Below the pieces are notes generated by a model, which did no database searches, was not told the origin of the DNA, and saw nothing but the letters and a program-made list of their open reading frames with translations. A stretch of 37,143 nucleotides of DNA from Burkholderiaceae bacterium. Lineage in GTDB: Bacteria > Pseudomonadota > Gammaproteobacteria > Burkholderiales > Burkholderiaceae. This document shows, in pieces, positions 8,732 through 16,908 of the stretch. A program made the translations under genes and the position numbers. Within the stretch, counting starts at the first letter, position 1. Every line of letters starts with the position of its first letter. The stretch lies in contig CANCBK010000012.1 in assembly GCA_947374315.1 (NCBI GenBank), positions 1 through 37,143 on the forward strand, written 5' to 3'.

Positions 8732-10000
8732 TTAAAGAGACTGGGTCTTTAAATACTTTGCACGCATTGGGCGTAATACAAAGAATGCCAGCAATGCTGC
8801 AGTTGCATCTAATGCAATCATGATTGCAAACACTGGAATCCAGCTCTCAGTAACGCCATGAATATAAGCGGCGATTGGACCACCGATGATGGAGCCAACA
8901 CCTTGAGCCATATATAAGAAGCCGTAGTTTGTTGTTGCATGTTTTTGACCAAAAGTATCTGTCAATGTTGAGGGGAATAAAGAGAAAATCTCACCCCAAC
9001 CAAAGAACACGATTCCTGACAAAAGTACAAACATGACTGGATCAGAACGTGTCATTACCCAGAAAAACATTGCCACAGCCTCGAGACCGAATGCAAGAGT
9101 CATGGTGTATTCACGGCCAATTTTGTCTGAAACCCAACCGAATAAAGGACGAGTTAAGCCATTGGTAACGCGGTCAATGGTCAATGCCAAAGGCAAGGCA
9201 GCCATTCCAAAAACCAATGCAGAGGTAATGCCGAAGTCTTTTGCGAATGCTCCCATCTGAGAGATCACCATCAAGCCTGATGTCGACATCATGGACATCA
9301 TGAGAAACATGATCCAAAACACGGGCGTCTTCAACATTGTCTTAGGCGCAACTCCAGAGGCGGCATCCTTAATTTGTCCAGCGGTCTGAACACGATCAGC
9401 ATGTGGCACACGAATACCTTGCGCCGCCAACAGGCCAACAGCGCCGATGATGTAGCCAAAGAATGTCAAAGTACCCTGTAGTCCAGTCTCAGTCAAGCTA
9501 GCAGCGATCGGGAAGGTGGTTAATAAGGCACCAATGCCGTAACCGGCAGCAACCATGCCTACAGCAAAGCCACGATTACTTGGAAACCAGCGAACCATCA
9601 ATCCAACGACACCAATGTAAACAATACCGGTACCCAATCCACCCAATACACCGTAGGTAATATAGAGATTTGAAACAGTGGTGAGGTTGGCCGAGAGGAC
9701 CCAGCTCAAACCCGTTAATACGGTACCAATTGATAACAGGAGACGCGGACCGAACTTGTCGACCAAGTAACCCTGAAATGGAGAGAAAAAAGTTTGCAAG
9801 ACAATCAAAATCGAAAAAGTAACCTGTAGCTCTGTCAAAGTGACGCCGAGCTGACCCATGATAGGTTTTGTGAACAAAGCCCAAACATATTGAGGGCTGG
9901 AAATAGACATCATACAAATGACGCCAAGGGCTAGTTGCACCCACTTAGATTTCAGTGGATTGGCGCTAACAGGCACCCCACTCATTGATACTGAACTCAT
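8732..10000 (-). CDS. MFS transporter, OxlT (oxalate/formate antiporter) family
   Basis: A 422-residue polytopic membrane protein with about twelve hydrophobic segments. The N-terminal PQYVWALFTKPI and the DKFGPRLLL loop after helix 2 are typical of the OxlT branch of the major facilitator superfamily, which exchanges or imports small carboxylates such as oxalate/formate. The true substrate is not shown by the sequence; no oxc or frc genes are present here. The start is firm, with AGGAG six to eight bases upstream. It lies downstream of the amidase on the same strand but is separated from it by a 287-bp gap containing a structured element, so it probably has its own promoter or RNA-level control. 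Confidence 0.88.
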   Translation of the reverse strand: MSSVSMSGVPVSANPLKSKWVQLALGVICMMSISSPQYVWALFTKPIMGQLGVTLTELQVTFSILIVLQTFFSPFQGYLVDKFGPRLLLSIGTVLTGLSWVLSANLTTVSNLYITYGVLGGLGTGIVYIGVVGLMVRWFPSNRGFAVGMVAAGYGIGALLTTFPIAASLTETGLQGTLTFFGYIIGAVGLLAAQGIRVPHADRVQTAGQIKDAASGVAPKTMLKTPVFWIMFLMMSMMSTSGLMVISQMGAFAKDFGITSALVFGMAALPLALTIDRVTNGLTRPLFGWVSDKIGREYTMTLAFGLEAVAMFFWVMTRSDPVMFVLLSGIVFFGWGEIFSLFPSTLTDTFGQKHATTNYGFLYMAQGVGSIIGGPIAAYIHGVTESWIPVFAIMIALDATAALLAFFVLRPMRAKYLKTQSL

Positions 10001-10139
10001 ATATATCTCCTGATTTTCGCCTTGATAAAAGTGTCAAAGCAATATTTATGAAGTGATTATGGAGAAGATGCTTAGGGTTTATGCCAATCCATTCCCTACA
10101 TTGGTGCATCTCGCACTGACAACATGCGGATATGAATTT

Positions 10140-10275
10140 CAAGGGTGCACTAGCTTTACTTAGCGTACTTTGGCAAGAACCCGAAGAGGCGAGCCACCTC
10201 AAAACTAGAATACTCCAAGGCCTTCGCTGAGCATGAAGATGGCGAAGGGAGGGCACCCCTCTTCGCACACCCCAA
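10140..10275. ncRNA. Candidate structured RNA or conserved repeat element upstream of the MFS gene
   Basis: This stretch is rich in nested inverted repeats. GGGTGC (10143-10148) can pair with GCACCC (10253-10258); GAGG/CCTC closes a small hairpin (10186-10200); CCTTCGC (10221-10227) pairs with GCGAAGG (10242-10248). The same GCGAA arm can instead join a hairpin with TTCGC at 10262-10266, reinforced by GAGGG/CCCTC around a three-base loop. The two folds exclude each other, as in a switch. A frame of about 48 codons with no start codon is open on the plus strand. The motif resembles an element I recall from Burkholderia genomes, and a Betaproteobacteria toxic small RNA family exists in Rfam, but I cannot verify that match. 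Strand is undecided. Confidence 0.45.
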
Positions 10276-10287
10276 AAAACCTAGCTC

Positions 10288-11586
10288 CTAAACCAAAGCA
10301 TTCTCAGCAAATTTAGCGACACTAAATAACTTAGCATCACCTTTGTAATCGCCAATAAACTGAACCCCAAGCGGCAAACCATTCTTTGATTTTTTGACTG
10401 GAATCGTGATGGAGGGGGTACCTAAAAAGCTCCATAGAGCACAAAAAATGGGGTCTCCAGTGGAAGCCAAGCCTTTTGGCGCCTCTCCACTTGCTGGGGC
10501 CATGATGAATGCATCAAACTCCTGAAAATAAGCGCCAATAGAGGCGCGAAGCTTCTTCTGTAGAAATTTGGCCGCAATGTAGGATGGCGCGCTATGCTGC
10601 AAGCCTCTACTTACCAACTCCTTGATATGGATGCTGAGTAAATCGCCTTCATTCTTGATATGGTTTGCATGAATTTCAGCGGCCTCGCATTCCATGATCA
10701 GATTCATGGCTTGGATGGCATCCCAGTATTCTTGTGGCAATGTCAATTTCTGAATAATCGCGCCAGCATCTTCAAGATGCTGAACTGCCATTTGCAATGC
10801 CACGCCCTGCTCCTCGCTCATCATGTAATCAATGGGCGTTTCGAGAATGGCGATCTTTGGCCTAGAAAATGAAGGCAAGTCTTTGTTAACGCCGAAGACT
10901 AAATCGGGAATGACAATTAACTCCGGATCTAATGTGTTGCTATTTTTTAAACAATTAAATGCGTAGGCCGCATCATCAACAGAGCGGGTGAAAAACCCAA
11001 TATGATCCAGCGAATATGACAGAGGATGGGCGCCCTCCTTAGATACCGCTCCATAGCTTGCCTTATAACCAACGACTCCGCAATACGCTGCCGGACGAAT
11101 AATTGAGCCCTGGGTTTGGGAGCCAAGGGCCAGCGGAACAATACCCGCAGCAACAGCCGCCGCTGATCCACTGGAAGATCCTCCCGGGGTGTGTTCCGGA
11201 TGAAAAGGATTGGTTGTTGGACCGGGATTGCGCCATGCAAATTCAGTCGTTACAGATTTTCCAAAAATAATACCGCCAAGACTGCGGATTTTTTCCACAA
11301 TTGCAGCATCTTGAATGGGGACATTACCTTTATAGATGGGGGATCCATTGGTAGTGGGAAGATCAGCGGTGTTAATGATGTCCTTCACCGCCACAGGAAT
11401 GCCGGAAAGTAGTCCAGGCTTAATATCTTTCAGCATAGAGCCGATTGAGGATCTGCAAACAAACGCGTTGAGCACCGGCTCAACCTCATTTGCCCTACTA
11501 GCACAACCCTGTATTAAATCAGCGGGACTCAACTGATCCGAGGCGATAGCATTGCAAGCTTCTGTAAGGCCAATAATTTTTTTCAT
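10288..11586 (-). CDS. Amidase signature family enzyme (GatA-like)
   Basis: An amidase with the Ser-cisSer-Lys triad. Counting from a GTG at 11592, the catalytic residues are Lys70 (AVKDI), Ser139 (PGGSSSGS) and Ser163 (QGSIIRPAAYCG); the spacings of 69 and 24 residues equal those of malonamidase E2. The nucleophile loop reads GSQTQGS instead of the common GSDTGGS, hinting at an unusual substrate. About 432 residues is shorter than GatA (around 485), and no gatB/gatC are near, so this is a free-standing hydrolase. The ATG at 11586 is taken as start; neither start has a good ribosome site. It follows an ABC transporter, suggesting that it hydrolyses the imported amide, but a terminator-like hairpin separates them. 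Confidence 0.88.
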   Translation of the reverse strand: MKKIIGLTEACNAIASDQLSPADLIQGCASRANEVEPVLNAFVCRSSIGSMLKDIKPGLLSGIPVAVKDIINTADLPTTNGSPIYKGNVPIQDAAIVEKIRSLGGIIFGKSVTTEFAWRNPGPTTNPFHPEHTPGGSSSGSAAAVAAGIVPLALGSQTQGSIIRPAAYCGVVGYKASYGAVSKEGAHPLSYSLDHIGFFTRSVDDAAYAFNCLKNSNTLDPELIVIPDLVFGVNKDLPSFSRPKIAILETPIDYMMSEEQGVALQMAVQHLEDAGAIIQKLTLPQEYWDAIQAMNLIMECEAAEIHANHIKNEGDLLSIHIKELVSRGLQHSAPSYIAAKFLQKKLRASIGAYFQEFDAFIMAPASGEAPKGLASTGDPIFCALWSFLGTPSITIPVKKSKNGLPLGVQFIGDYKGDAKLFSVAKFAENALV

Positions 11587-11599
11587 ATCCACAATTCAT

Positions 11600-11633
11600 T
11601 TAAAAAATAAATGGGGCGCAAATATCACGCCCC
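11600..11633 (-). terminator. Rho-independent terminator or attenuator between binding-protein gene and amidase
   Basis: On the minus strand GGGGCG, a nine-base loop and CGCCCC are followed at once by ATTTATTTTTT. The hairpin begins 21 bases after the binding-protein stop and lies before the amidase start, so it would end ABC operon transcripts or reduce read-through into the amidase. Confidence 0.75.
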
Positions 11634-11654
11634 GTATTGGAAATTAAAATACTG

Positions 11655-12629
11655 TTATTTCAATTTCAACGCATTTTGAATGTACGTTTCATTAATAAAA
11701 TTTTCAAAAACAGGCTGCTCCTTAAGATTGCCTAAAGCAATTTGAGTATCCATGGCAATTTTTAATGCAGCCGGTGTAATTTGAACGCTTTTCGGAAATA
11801 CATTCTCATTCATCATACGGGTAACTGCATTTTCTACAACCTGCGGATCTAGTGTTGGGAATTGCTTTTTAGCAACTTCAATGGTTCCCTTTGGATCTTT
11901 ATTCATGTAGCGAATCGCAATCTCCATGCCGTTGACCATTCTTTGTGCGGCTACTGGATCCACATTTTTCATTGCAGTAATGGATGAAAATGCATATGGA
12001 CCATAAGTTTTAGGAAAACCGAGCACTACTTTCATACCTTTAATAGCGACTTGATCTAAGCCTGGCTCATATAGAACGGCAACTTTTGCCTGACCACCTA
12101 ATAAGGCAGCTGGCTCTGTACCTAGAGGAACCTGAATGAGATCAATATCGGTCTTTTCATTGAGCCCGTTTTCTTTAAGCAACTTTAAAAACAATGAAGT
12201 GCTTGTTGTGGGCATTAAACCAGAAACGACCTTTTGACCTTTGATGTCCTTGATGCTTGTAAATTTAACATCGGGGGCAGTAGCGATCCATACAGCGGCG
12301 CCATTAACAGCATTACTAATAACGCCCACATTGGCGCCTTTGGAAGCCGCAATAGCTGTCCACTCGGGACCGTGAATGGAAAATTGGGAGCTGCCAGATA
12401 ACACTGAAGATAACGCTGCAGTTGGGGATCCGGCCGTTTCTTTGATAACGCTTAAGCCCTGATCCTGAAAAAATCCTTTATCGATTGCAACATACAAGGG
12501 AAGGTACAGCATAGATTGAAAGGCCTGTGAAATCGTGACAGTCTTCACTTCCGCGCTTGCGCTAAGCGATGTAGCGCCAATAACCAATGCCGCACATATC
12601 AATTGCGCTCTTTTATAAATCAATTTCAT
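11655..12629 (-). CDS. ABC transporter substrate-binding protein, NMT1/THI5-like
   Basis: A 324-residue periplasmic binding protein with a cleavable signal peptide (basic start, hydrophobic core, ASA-E around residue 26). The segments VTISQAFQSMLYLPLYVAIDKGFFQDQGL, VLSGSSQFSIHGPEW and DIKGQKVVSG are characteristic of the NMT1/THI5-like group that includes ThiY (formylaminopyrimidine), SsuA and TauA (sulphonates). The fold family does not reveal the ligand; a nitrogen- or sulphur-containing small molecule is plausible. A GGAGATATT ribosome site precedes the start. It is the third gene of an ATPase-permease-binding protein operon, 28 bp after the permease, and is followed by a terminator hairpin. 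Confidence 0.9.
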   Translation of the reverse strand: MKLIYKRAQLICAALVIGATSLSASAEVKTVTISQAFQSMLYLPLYVAIDKGFFQDQGLSVIKETAGSPTAALSSVLSGSSQFSIHGPEWTAIAASKGANVGVISNAVNGAAVWIATAPDVKFTSIKDIKGQKVVSGLMPTTSTSLFLKLLKENGLNEKTDIDLIQVPLGTEPAALLGGQAKVAVLYEPGLDQVAIKGMKVVLGFPKTYGPYAFSSITAMKNVDPVAAQRMVNGMEIAIRYMNKDPKGTIEVAKKQFPTLDPQVVENAVTRMMNENVFPKSVQITPAALKIAMDTQIALGNLKEQPVFENFINETYIQNALKLK

Positions 12630-12657
12630 ATCAATATCTCCGTAAGGTTATTAAAAA

Positions 12658-13473
12658 TTACATCCGAATCTGTGTACGTCCACTCTCACCGCGCCATGGA
12701 AATAAGAAGCGCTCAAGAGCATCAATGCAGTAATACAAAAGGAATCCGACAATCATCAACATGAATAGCCCCACCCATACTGAATTTAATTCGTATAAGC
12801 TTGATGCGTTGTAAATCATGTGTCCCAAGCCGGCCCTGGAAGAAATGAACTCACCAACCACCGCACCTACTAAACCAAAGCCGACATTAATTCGAAAGTT
12901 TGAAACAATTGCCGGCATGGATGAGGGCACAACTACCTCGCGAAATATTTGCTTTCTATCCGCTCCCATAGAGTCAAGCAATGACTGCAGATCCTTATCT
13001 GCATCTTTAGTAGCCTGATGGGCTGCAATCAAGGCAATAATTGCCGTCATCGATACAACCAAGACAACCTTGGCTCCCAAGCCAGTTCCAAACCAAAGCA
13101 ATATGATTGGCGCTAGAGCAATTTTTGGCACACTGTTAATGGCAACAATGAATGGCTCCACAATTTGAGAAACCCACTTCGAGTACCACAGCAATAGTCC
13201 AATACTAGTTCCGACGATGGTACCGATTACAAACCCCAATAAAGCTTCCCACAGGGTGTATCCAGTATCGATAAAAATGGAGTAATCAAGAGCACTAGCG
13301 ACAAATCGCTTCCATATACCCAAAGGAGTCCCAACCAAAAATTCTGAAATAAATCCCAATTCAGCCAACAACTGCCAAATGGCAAAGAAGATCACAACCG
13401 ATAGGATTTGAATCAGTGATTTTCCAAGGCTGGTATTTAAAAACTGACTGGTGGCGCGGTTTCTAATACTCAT
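12658..13473 (-). CDS. ABC transporter permease, SsuC/TauC/ThiX type
   Basis: A 271-residue inner-membrane permease with about six hydrophobic helices. The EAA-type cytoplasmic loop is visible as DSMGADRKQIFREVVVPSSMPAIVSNFRINVGFGLVGAVVGEF, which contacts the ATPase and is typical of the SsuC/TauC/ThiX branch. The start codon overlaps the ATPase stop as ATGA (13470-13473), so the two are translated together. The substrate is set by the downstream binding protein and is unknown. Confidence 0.92.
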   Translation of the reverse strand: MSIRNRATSQFLNTSLGKSLIQILSVVIFFAIWQLLAELGFISEFLVGTPLGIWKRFVASALDYSIFIDTGYTLWEALLGFVIGTIVGTSIGLLLWYSKWVSQIVEPFIVAINSVPKIALAPIILLWFGTGLGAKVVLVVSMTAIIALIAAHQATKDADKDLQSLLDSMGADRKQIFREVVVPSSMPAIVSNFRINVGFGLVGAVVGEFISSRAGLGHMIYNASSLYELNSVWVGLFMLMIVGFLLYYCIDALERFLFPWRGESGRTQIRM

Positions 13474-14258
13474 GCAACTTCATCCTTTTTGGTTTGAATA
13501 TCTAACTCCGAACAGAGCAAATGAAAGTATTCACCGAAGTTCTTATGTGATCTAGCCTCTATTGGAGAAGATCGCTCAATGTCTATTTGGTGCACATTCT
13601 TAACTACCGTAGGGCGTCCGCTGAGGGCAACTACGCGTTTTGATAGTGCTACAGCCTCATCAACATCATGGGTTACCAAAATGACTGTCTTTTTAAACTT
13701 CGCCACAGCATCCAACAATACGCTCTCAAGATATAGTCTTGTTTGGTAATCTAGCGCTGAGAATGGCTCATCCAACAATAAGATGTCGGGGTCCATCAGC
13801 AAGGTACGAATTAATGCAACGCGCTGACGCATACCGCCTGAGAGAGTTTGAGGGTAGGACTTTTCAAACCCAGATAATCCAAAAGTACTTAAATAATCCC
13901 TTGCCTTCTCTACCCCATTAGCATCATCCTCACCGCGTACCTTTAAGCCCAGCATGACATTCTCAAGAACAGTTCTCCACGGAAAGAGAAGATCCTTTTG
14001 CATCATGTAGCCGACTTTGCCCCGAAGGCTTTCTATTTTTTTTCCACGATAAATGAGCTCGCCACTATCGGCGTTTAGAAGTCCAGCAATAATATTGAAA
14101 ATGGTTGATTTTCCGCATCCACTAGGGCCGATGATGCTAATAAAATCTTGCTCCATAACATCGAAAGTGAGGCCATTGAGCACCGGAACCGATCCAGCGC
14201 TACCGCCGAACGATTTATAGACCTGCTTGAGGGAGAGCTGAACCGCAGGGAGACTCAT
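13470..14258 (-). CDS. ABC transporter ATP-binding protein, SsuB/TauB/ThiZ type
   Basis: The ATPase subunit of the importer. It carries Walker A GPSGCGKST, the Q-loop in GYMMQKDLLFPW, signature LSGGMRQRVALIRTLL, Walker B DILLLDEPFSALD and the H-loop VTHDVDEA. I chose MSLPAVQLSLKQVYKSFGG at 14258 as start, giving 262 residues as usual for this subfamily. The frame stays open 43 codons upstream, but that stretch (rich in His, Cys and Phe) does not resemble the family and overlaps the promoter region. A GGAAAA ribosome site lies rather far (about 12 bases) upstream. It is the first gene of the transporter operon. Confidence 0.9.
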   Translation of the reverse strand: MSLPAVQLSLKQVYKSFGGSAGSVPVLNGLTFDVMEQDFISIIGPSGCGKSTIFNIIAGLLNADSGELIYRGKKIESLRGKVGYMMQKDLLFPWRTVLENVMLGLKVRGEDDANGVEKARDYLSTFGLSGFEKSYPQTLSGGMRQRVALIRTLLMDPDILLLDEPFSALDYQTRLYLESVLLDAVAKFKKTVILVTHDVDEAVALSKRVVALSGRPTVVKNVHQIDIERSSPIEARSHKNFGEYFHLLCSELDIQTKKDEVA

Positions 14259-14575
14259 TTGATTGGATTTTCCTTTTTTTGCTTGCTGAAAATTATTAAT
14301 GAACCGATGTTTACATTCGATTGCATGCATAAAATTGCAGAGTGCTTGCATGTGGTGCGTAAATTTCTTACTACATGCATCAATCATCTAAATGGTGCAA
14401 CAGCAAAAGTCCTTCACATGAAATTGCTCTGAACATTGCCCAAGGGCTAGAGCGTTTGCGAACAAGATAATAGGCGCCGAACCGCTCACAAGCAATTCTT
14501 CTCAAACATCATTAGTATGGGTATACATTCCGCTTCCGAATGTCATGGCAGTTTTGCAACTCAAAGGAATCCTTA
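14259..14575. promoter_or_regulatory. Divergent promoter region between ABC operon and DUF4399 gene
   Basis: This 317-bp gap separates two divergently transcribed units. It holds three TGCATG/ATGCAT-containing boxes at about 14321-14330, 14348-14353 and 14375-14380, which may be operator half-sites for the ABC operon. On the other side an inverted repeat ACATTC/GAATGT with a seven-base spacer lies at 14525-14543, 33 bp before the DUF4399 start. I see no RNA gene and no credible small protein. Confidence 0.4.
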
Positions 14576-14968
14576 ATGAAACTAACAAACCTGTTTGTAG
14601 GCGCTCTAGTGGCTTTTTGTGCTCATACCGCCTTAGCCCAGTCAGTGGATTTCGTGGAGCCCAAAAATGGGGCCACTGTTACAAGCCCCTTTAAGGTTGT
14701 TTTTAATGTAGCTGGAATGGCAGTCGCTCCTGCTGGTGATATGACCGCCAAGACGGGCCATCATCACCTGCTGATTAATGCCGAGAGCATCCCAGAAGGC
14801 GTCGTAATCCCAATGGATGAAACACATAAACACTTTGGCAAAGGTCAAACCGAAACTGAAGTCAATCTCCCTCCAGGAAAATACAGGCTAACTATGCAAT
14901 TTGCTAATGGAGCCCATCAATCCTATGGCCCTAAATTAGAAAAATCGATTGAAATTACAGTGAAATAG
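14576..14968 (+). CDS. DUF4399 periplasmic protein
   Basis: A 130-residue exported protein. From the ATG at 14576, which has an AAAGGAAT ribosome site, it shows a typical signal peptide (MKLTNLFVGALVAFCAHTALAQ). The mature part contains PKNGATVTSPFKVVFNV, the TGHHHLLIN motif, PMDETHKHFGKGQTE and a C-terminal LPPGKYRLTMQFANGAHQSYGP block, which together define DUF4399. The His-rich TGHHHL and HKHFG segments invite a metal-binding idea, but function is not established. A frame starting at 14540 exists but adds residues before the signal peptide. The YceI-like gene follows after 40 bp containing a hairpin. Confidence 0.87.
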   Translation: MKLTNLFVGALVAFCAHTALAQSVDFVEPKNGATVTSPFKVVFNVAGMAVAPAGDMTAKTGHHHLLINAESIPEGVVIPMDETHKHFGKGQTETEVNLPPGKYRLTMQFANGAHQSYGPKLEKSIEITVK

Positions 14969-14975
14969 TATTTTT

Positions 14976-14998
14976 AAGCGTTACTACAAATAACGCTT
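14976..14998. terminator. Intercistronic hairpin after DUF4399 gene
   Basis: AAGCGTTA, a seven-base loop and TAACGCTT form an eight-base-pair stem flanked by T-rich and TTTAAATT sequence. It could be a weak terminator or a processing site between the DUF4399 and YceI genes; the YceI start follows ten bases later without a clear ribosome site. Confidence 0.5.
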
Positions 14999-15008
14999 TA
15001 AATTCAAT

Positions 15009-15578
15009 ATGAGCTTGAAATCAACAGTCTTATTTATCATTGCATACTCTATGGCTAGCCTACTTCAGGCTAGCGAGACATACAAAACTGATCCAGAGCA
15101 CACCTTTGTAAGCTTTAGCTACAGACACCTGAATTACTCGATCCAGACCAGCCGCTTCGATATCGTCAGTGGAATCATCGTACTAAATGACGAGAATAAT
15201 GGCGGCACCATGGACATGAGCATAGATATGAAATCTGCTAGCACCGGCTCAACCATATTCAATAAGTTGCTTCAATCAGACGACTTTTTTGCAGCTGAGA
15301 GGTTTCCAGTTGCCACTTTTAAATCGGACAATATTATTTTTAATAAAGGTGATATCTCTGCTATTGATGGGAGCTTGTCCATTAAAGGCATTACTAAACC
15401 AATCGCCATTGAAGTAACTAACTTCTCATGTGGCCGAAACTTACTCACATTCAAATACACTTGCGGCGCTAATGCGACAGCCAAGCTTAGTCGCACTGAT
15501 TTTGATCTAGGAAAATATGTACCCTTGGTTGGTGATGAGGTAACACTGAATATCGCCTTAGAGGCCTCGAGAGAATAG
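15009..15578 (+). CDS. YceI family periplasmic protein
   Basis: A 189-residue protein with an N-terminal signal sequence (hydrophobic residues 7-19, cleavage near LLQAS). The mature part has the YceI lipocalin-like pattern: DPEHTFVSFSYRHL near the start, then SIDMKSASTGS, LQSDDFFAAERFPVATFKSDNI, DGSLSIKGITKPI, and the closing AKLSRTDFDLGKYVPLVGDEVTLNIALEA. YceI proteins bind isoprenoid or other lipophilic molecules in the periplasm; some are induced by base or osmotic stress. The ligand here is unknown. It follows the DUF4399 gene and is convergent with the patatin-like gene. Confidence 0.92.
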   Translation: MSLKSTVLFIIAYSMASLLQASETYKTDPEHTFVSFSYRHLNYSIQTSRFDIVSGIIVLNDENNGGTMDMSIDMKSASTGSTIFNKLLQSDDFFAAERFPVATFKSDNIIFNKGDISAIDGSLSIKGITKPIAIEVTNFSCGRNLLTFKYTCGANATAKLSRTDFDLGKYVPLVGDEVTLNIALEASRE

Positions 15579-15682
15579 ATCAACTATCAGCGAGTGCTTG
15601 GCCCAGCCAAATCATATATAGGGGTGCAACACACTTCATCACAGCCATTTGGATATTTACTAATCACTGACGATATCAAAAT

Positions 15683-16783
15683 CTAAGCGGACATCCAAAA
15701 AAGCTTCATCTCTGGAAGATCTGCCATCCCCCGCTCATACCCATACTTAATTGCAGGCTCCATCATTTCAGGATCTACAACACTCATAGTTTTTCTGCCA
15801 GGTAGCATGCCAACAACCACTAGCTTTGTCTTTGTTCCGCCCGCCTCTAAATCTTTCACCTCCTGCAAAATCGTATTGGGCAAATGATTTAAGCGAAGCC
15901 CTTCTTTTTCTTGCTCTATCGTATCGGCCAATGCAACCACTAAGGCCCTCCTGGACCCGGCAATAATATCGCAGTGCGTTTCGGTGGAGCCTATGCTGCC
16001 ATCCATACACACGCGATCTTTTACCCAGGTTGGCCCAGCCACTCCAGGCGCCGAAGCGCTGGCGGCACATGCAGTAATCACAGATACATCGGATTCGGGG
16101 GCGATAACCAAGCGTTCAGCGGTATAACAATCAATCGTAGTGATGTACATTTTTTGAGGAATATCTTTCATATCCCCTAAAAATACTTTTATATTCGTTT
16201 TAAATTTCTCGGAAGGGATAGACTTTGCAGCCATCGCTGCATGACCAATTGCTTGAATTGTGGCTGGACTTCCATCCTTAGCCTCAAGTCCCATTTTCAT
16301 TACCCGTTCTTGACTGGGTAAGAACTTTTTGGTTGGCACTAGCTTAGCCATCATCTTAGGATAATCAGCCAAAAGATTAAATTCGGCGGAAAATAGATCA
16401 AGGCGACTGCCCAACAAAGCGCTTCCTAAAACTGCCCCAGCGGATGTGCCGACCACAATATCAGCTAAGCGCAGATCAATGCCATTGCTCAGCATCGCAT
16501 GAAAATACCCGACCAAGAATGAGCTCATATACTCCGAACCACCGCCCAGAACAATCGCCCTATCCTTACCAACACCGGGAGGATTTTTATAAGGAATGGG
16601 GTGAGCCAAACCATCATTCCAGCCAGCAGTAGTTGCTTGAATATTTTTGGCTTCTAGCGCCCTAACTTCGGTAATCACCTTTTTTGATAGTGAAGGGCTT
16701 TGCGCCAACGCTGAAGCGCCTGTTACGGCAACAGCGCTAATTGCGGAAGTTTTTAAGAAAGTGCGACGGGAAGATCTATTCAT
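15683..16783 (-). CDS. Patatin-like phospholipase, Tat-exported
   Basis: A 366-residue lipid acyl hydrolase. The N terminus SSRRTFLKTSAISAVAVTGASALAQ is a twin-arginine signal peptide, so the protein is folded before export to the periplasm. The patatin Ser-Asp dyad is present: GTSAG with Ser114 and the DGS motif with Asp261; the glycine-rich oxyanion loop is GGGSEY (80-85). Natural substrates are not indicated. The gene is convergent with the YceI gene, with 104 bp between stops, and nothing in its neighbourhood fixes a pathway. Tat export suggests a bound cofactor or fast folding, which is not typical of patatins. Confidence 0.87.
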   Translation of the reverse strand: MNRSSRRTFLKTSAISAVAVTGASALAQSPSLSKKVITEVRALEAKNIQATTAGWNDGLAHPIPYKNPPGVGKDRAIVLGGGSEYMSSFLVGYFHAMLSNGIDLRLADIVVGTSAGAVLGSALLGSRLDLFSAEFNLLADYPKMMAKLVPTKKFLPSQERVMKMGLEAKDGSPATIQAIGHAAMAAKSIPSEKFKTNIKVFLGDMKDIPQKMYITTIDCYTAERLVIAPESDVSVITACAASASAPGVAGPTWVKDRVCMDGSIGSTETHCDIIAGSRRALVVALADTIEQEKEGLRLNHLPNTILQEVKDLEAGGTKTKLVVVGMLPGRKTMSVVDPEMMEPAIKYGYERGMADLPEMKLFWMSA

Positions 16784-16908
16784 AATGGGTTCAATAATTA
16801 TTTCTGATAACCCTATTTATATCAGATTAGACGGGCGACCCTTTTGAGGCCATGAATACCTCTAGCATTGCCAACAAGCCTCTAGTTGCACCTTAACTAC
16901 TGCATAAA

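Noticed and set aside
10215..10265. TPP riboswitch-like fragments on the minus strand (GGGGTGCCC and ATGCTCAGCGAAGG)
   Set aside because: The CTGAGA and ACCC parts are missing and the two fragments are only about 20 bases apart, too short for the TPP fold.
9966..10268. 100-codon minus-strand frame over the structured element
   Set aside because: It overlaps the start of the MFS gene, has no family resemblance and owes its openness to the repeat element.
10881..11240. Antisense and out-of-frame open frames inside the amidase gene
   Set aside because: They follow the codon pattern of the real gene and show no homology.
14259..14387. 43-residue N-terminal extension of the ABC ATPase
   Set aside because: Composition is unlike the family and it covers the likely promoter region.
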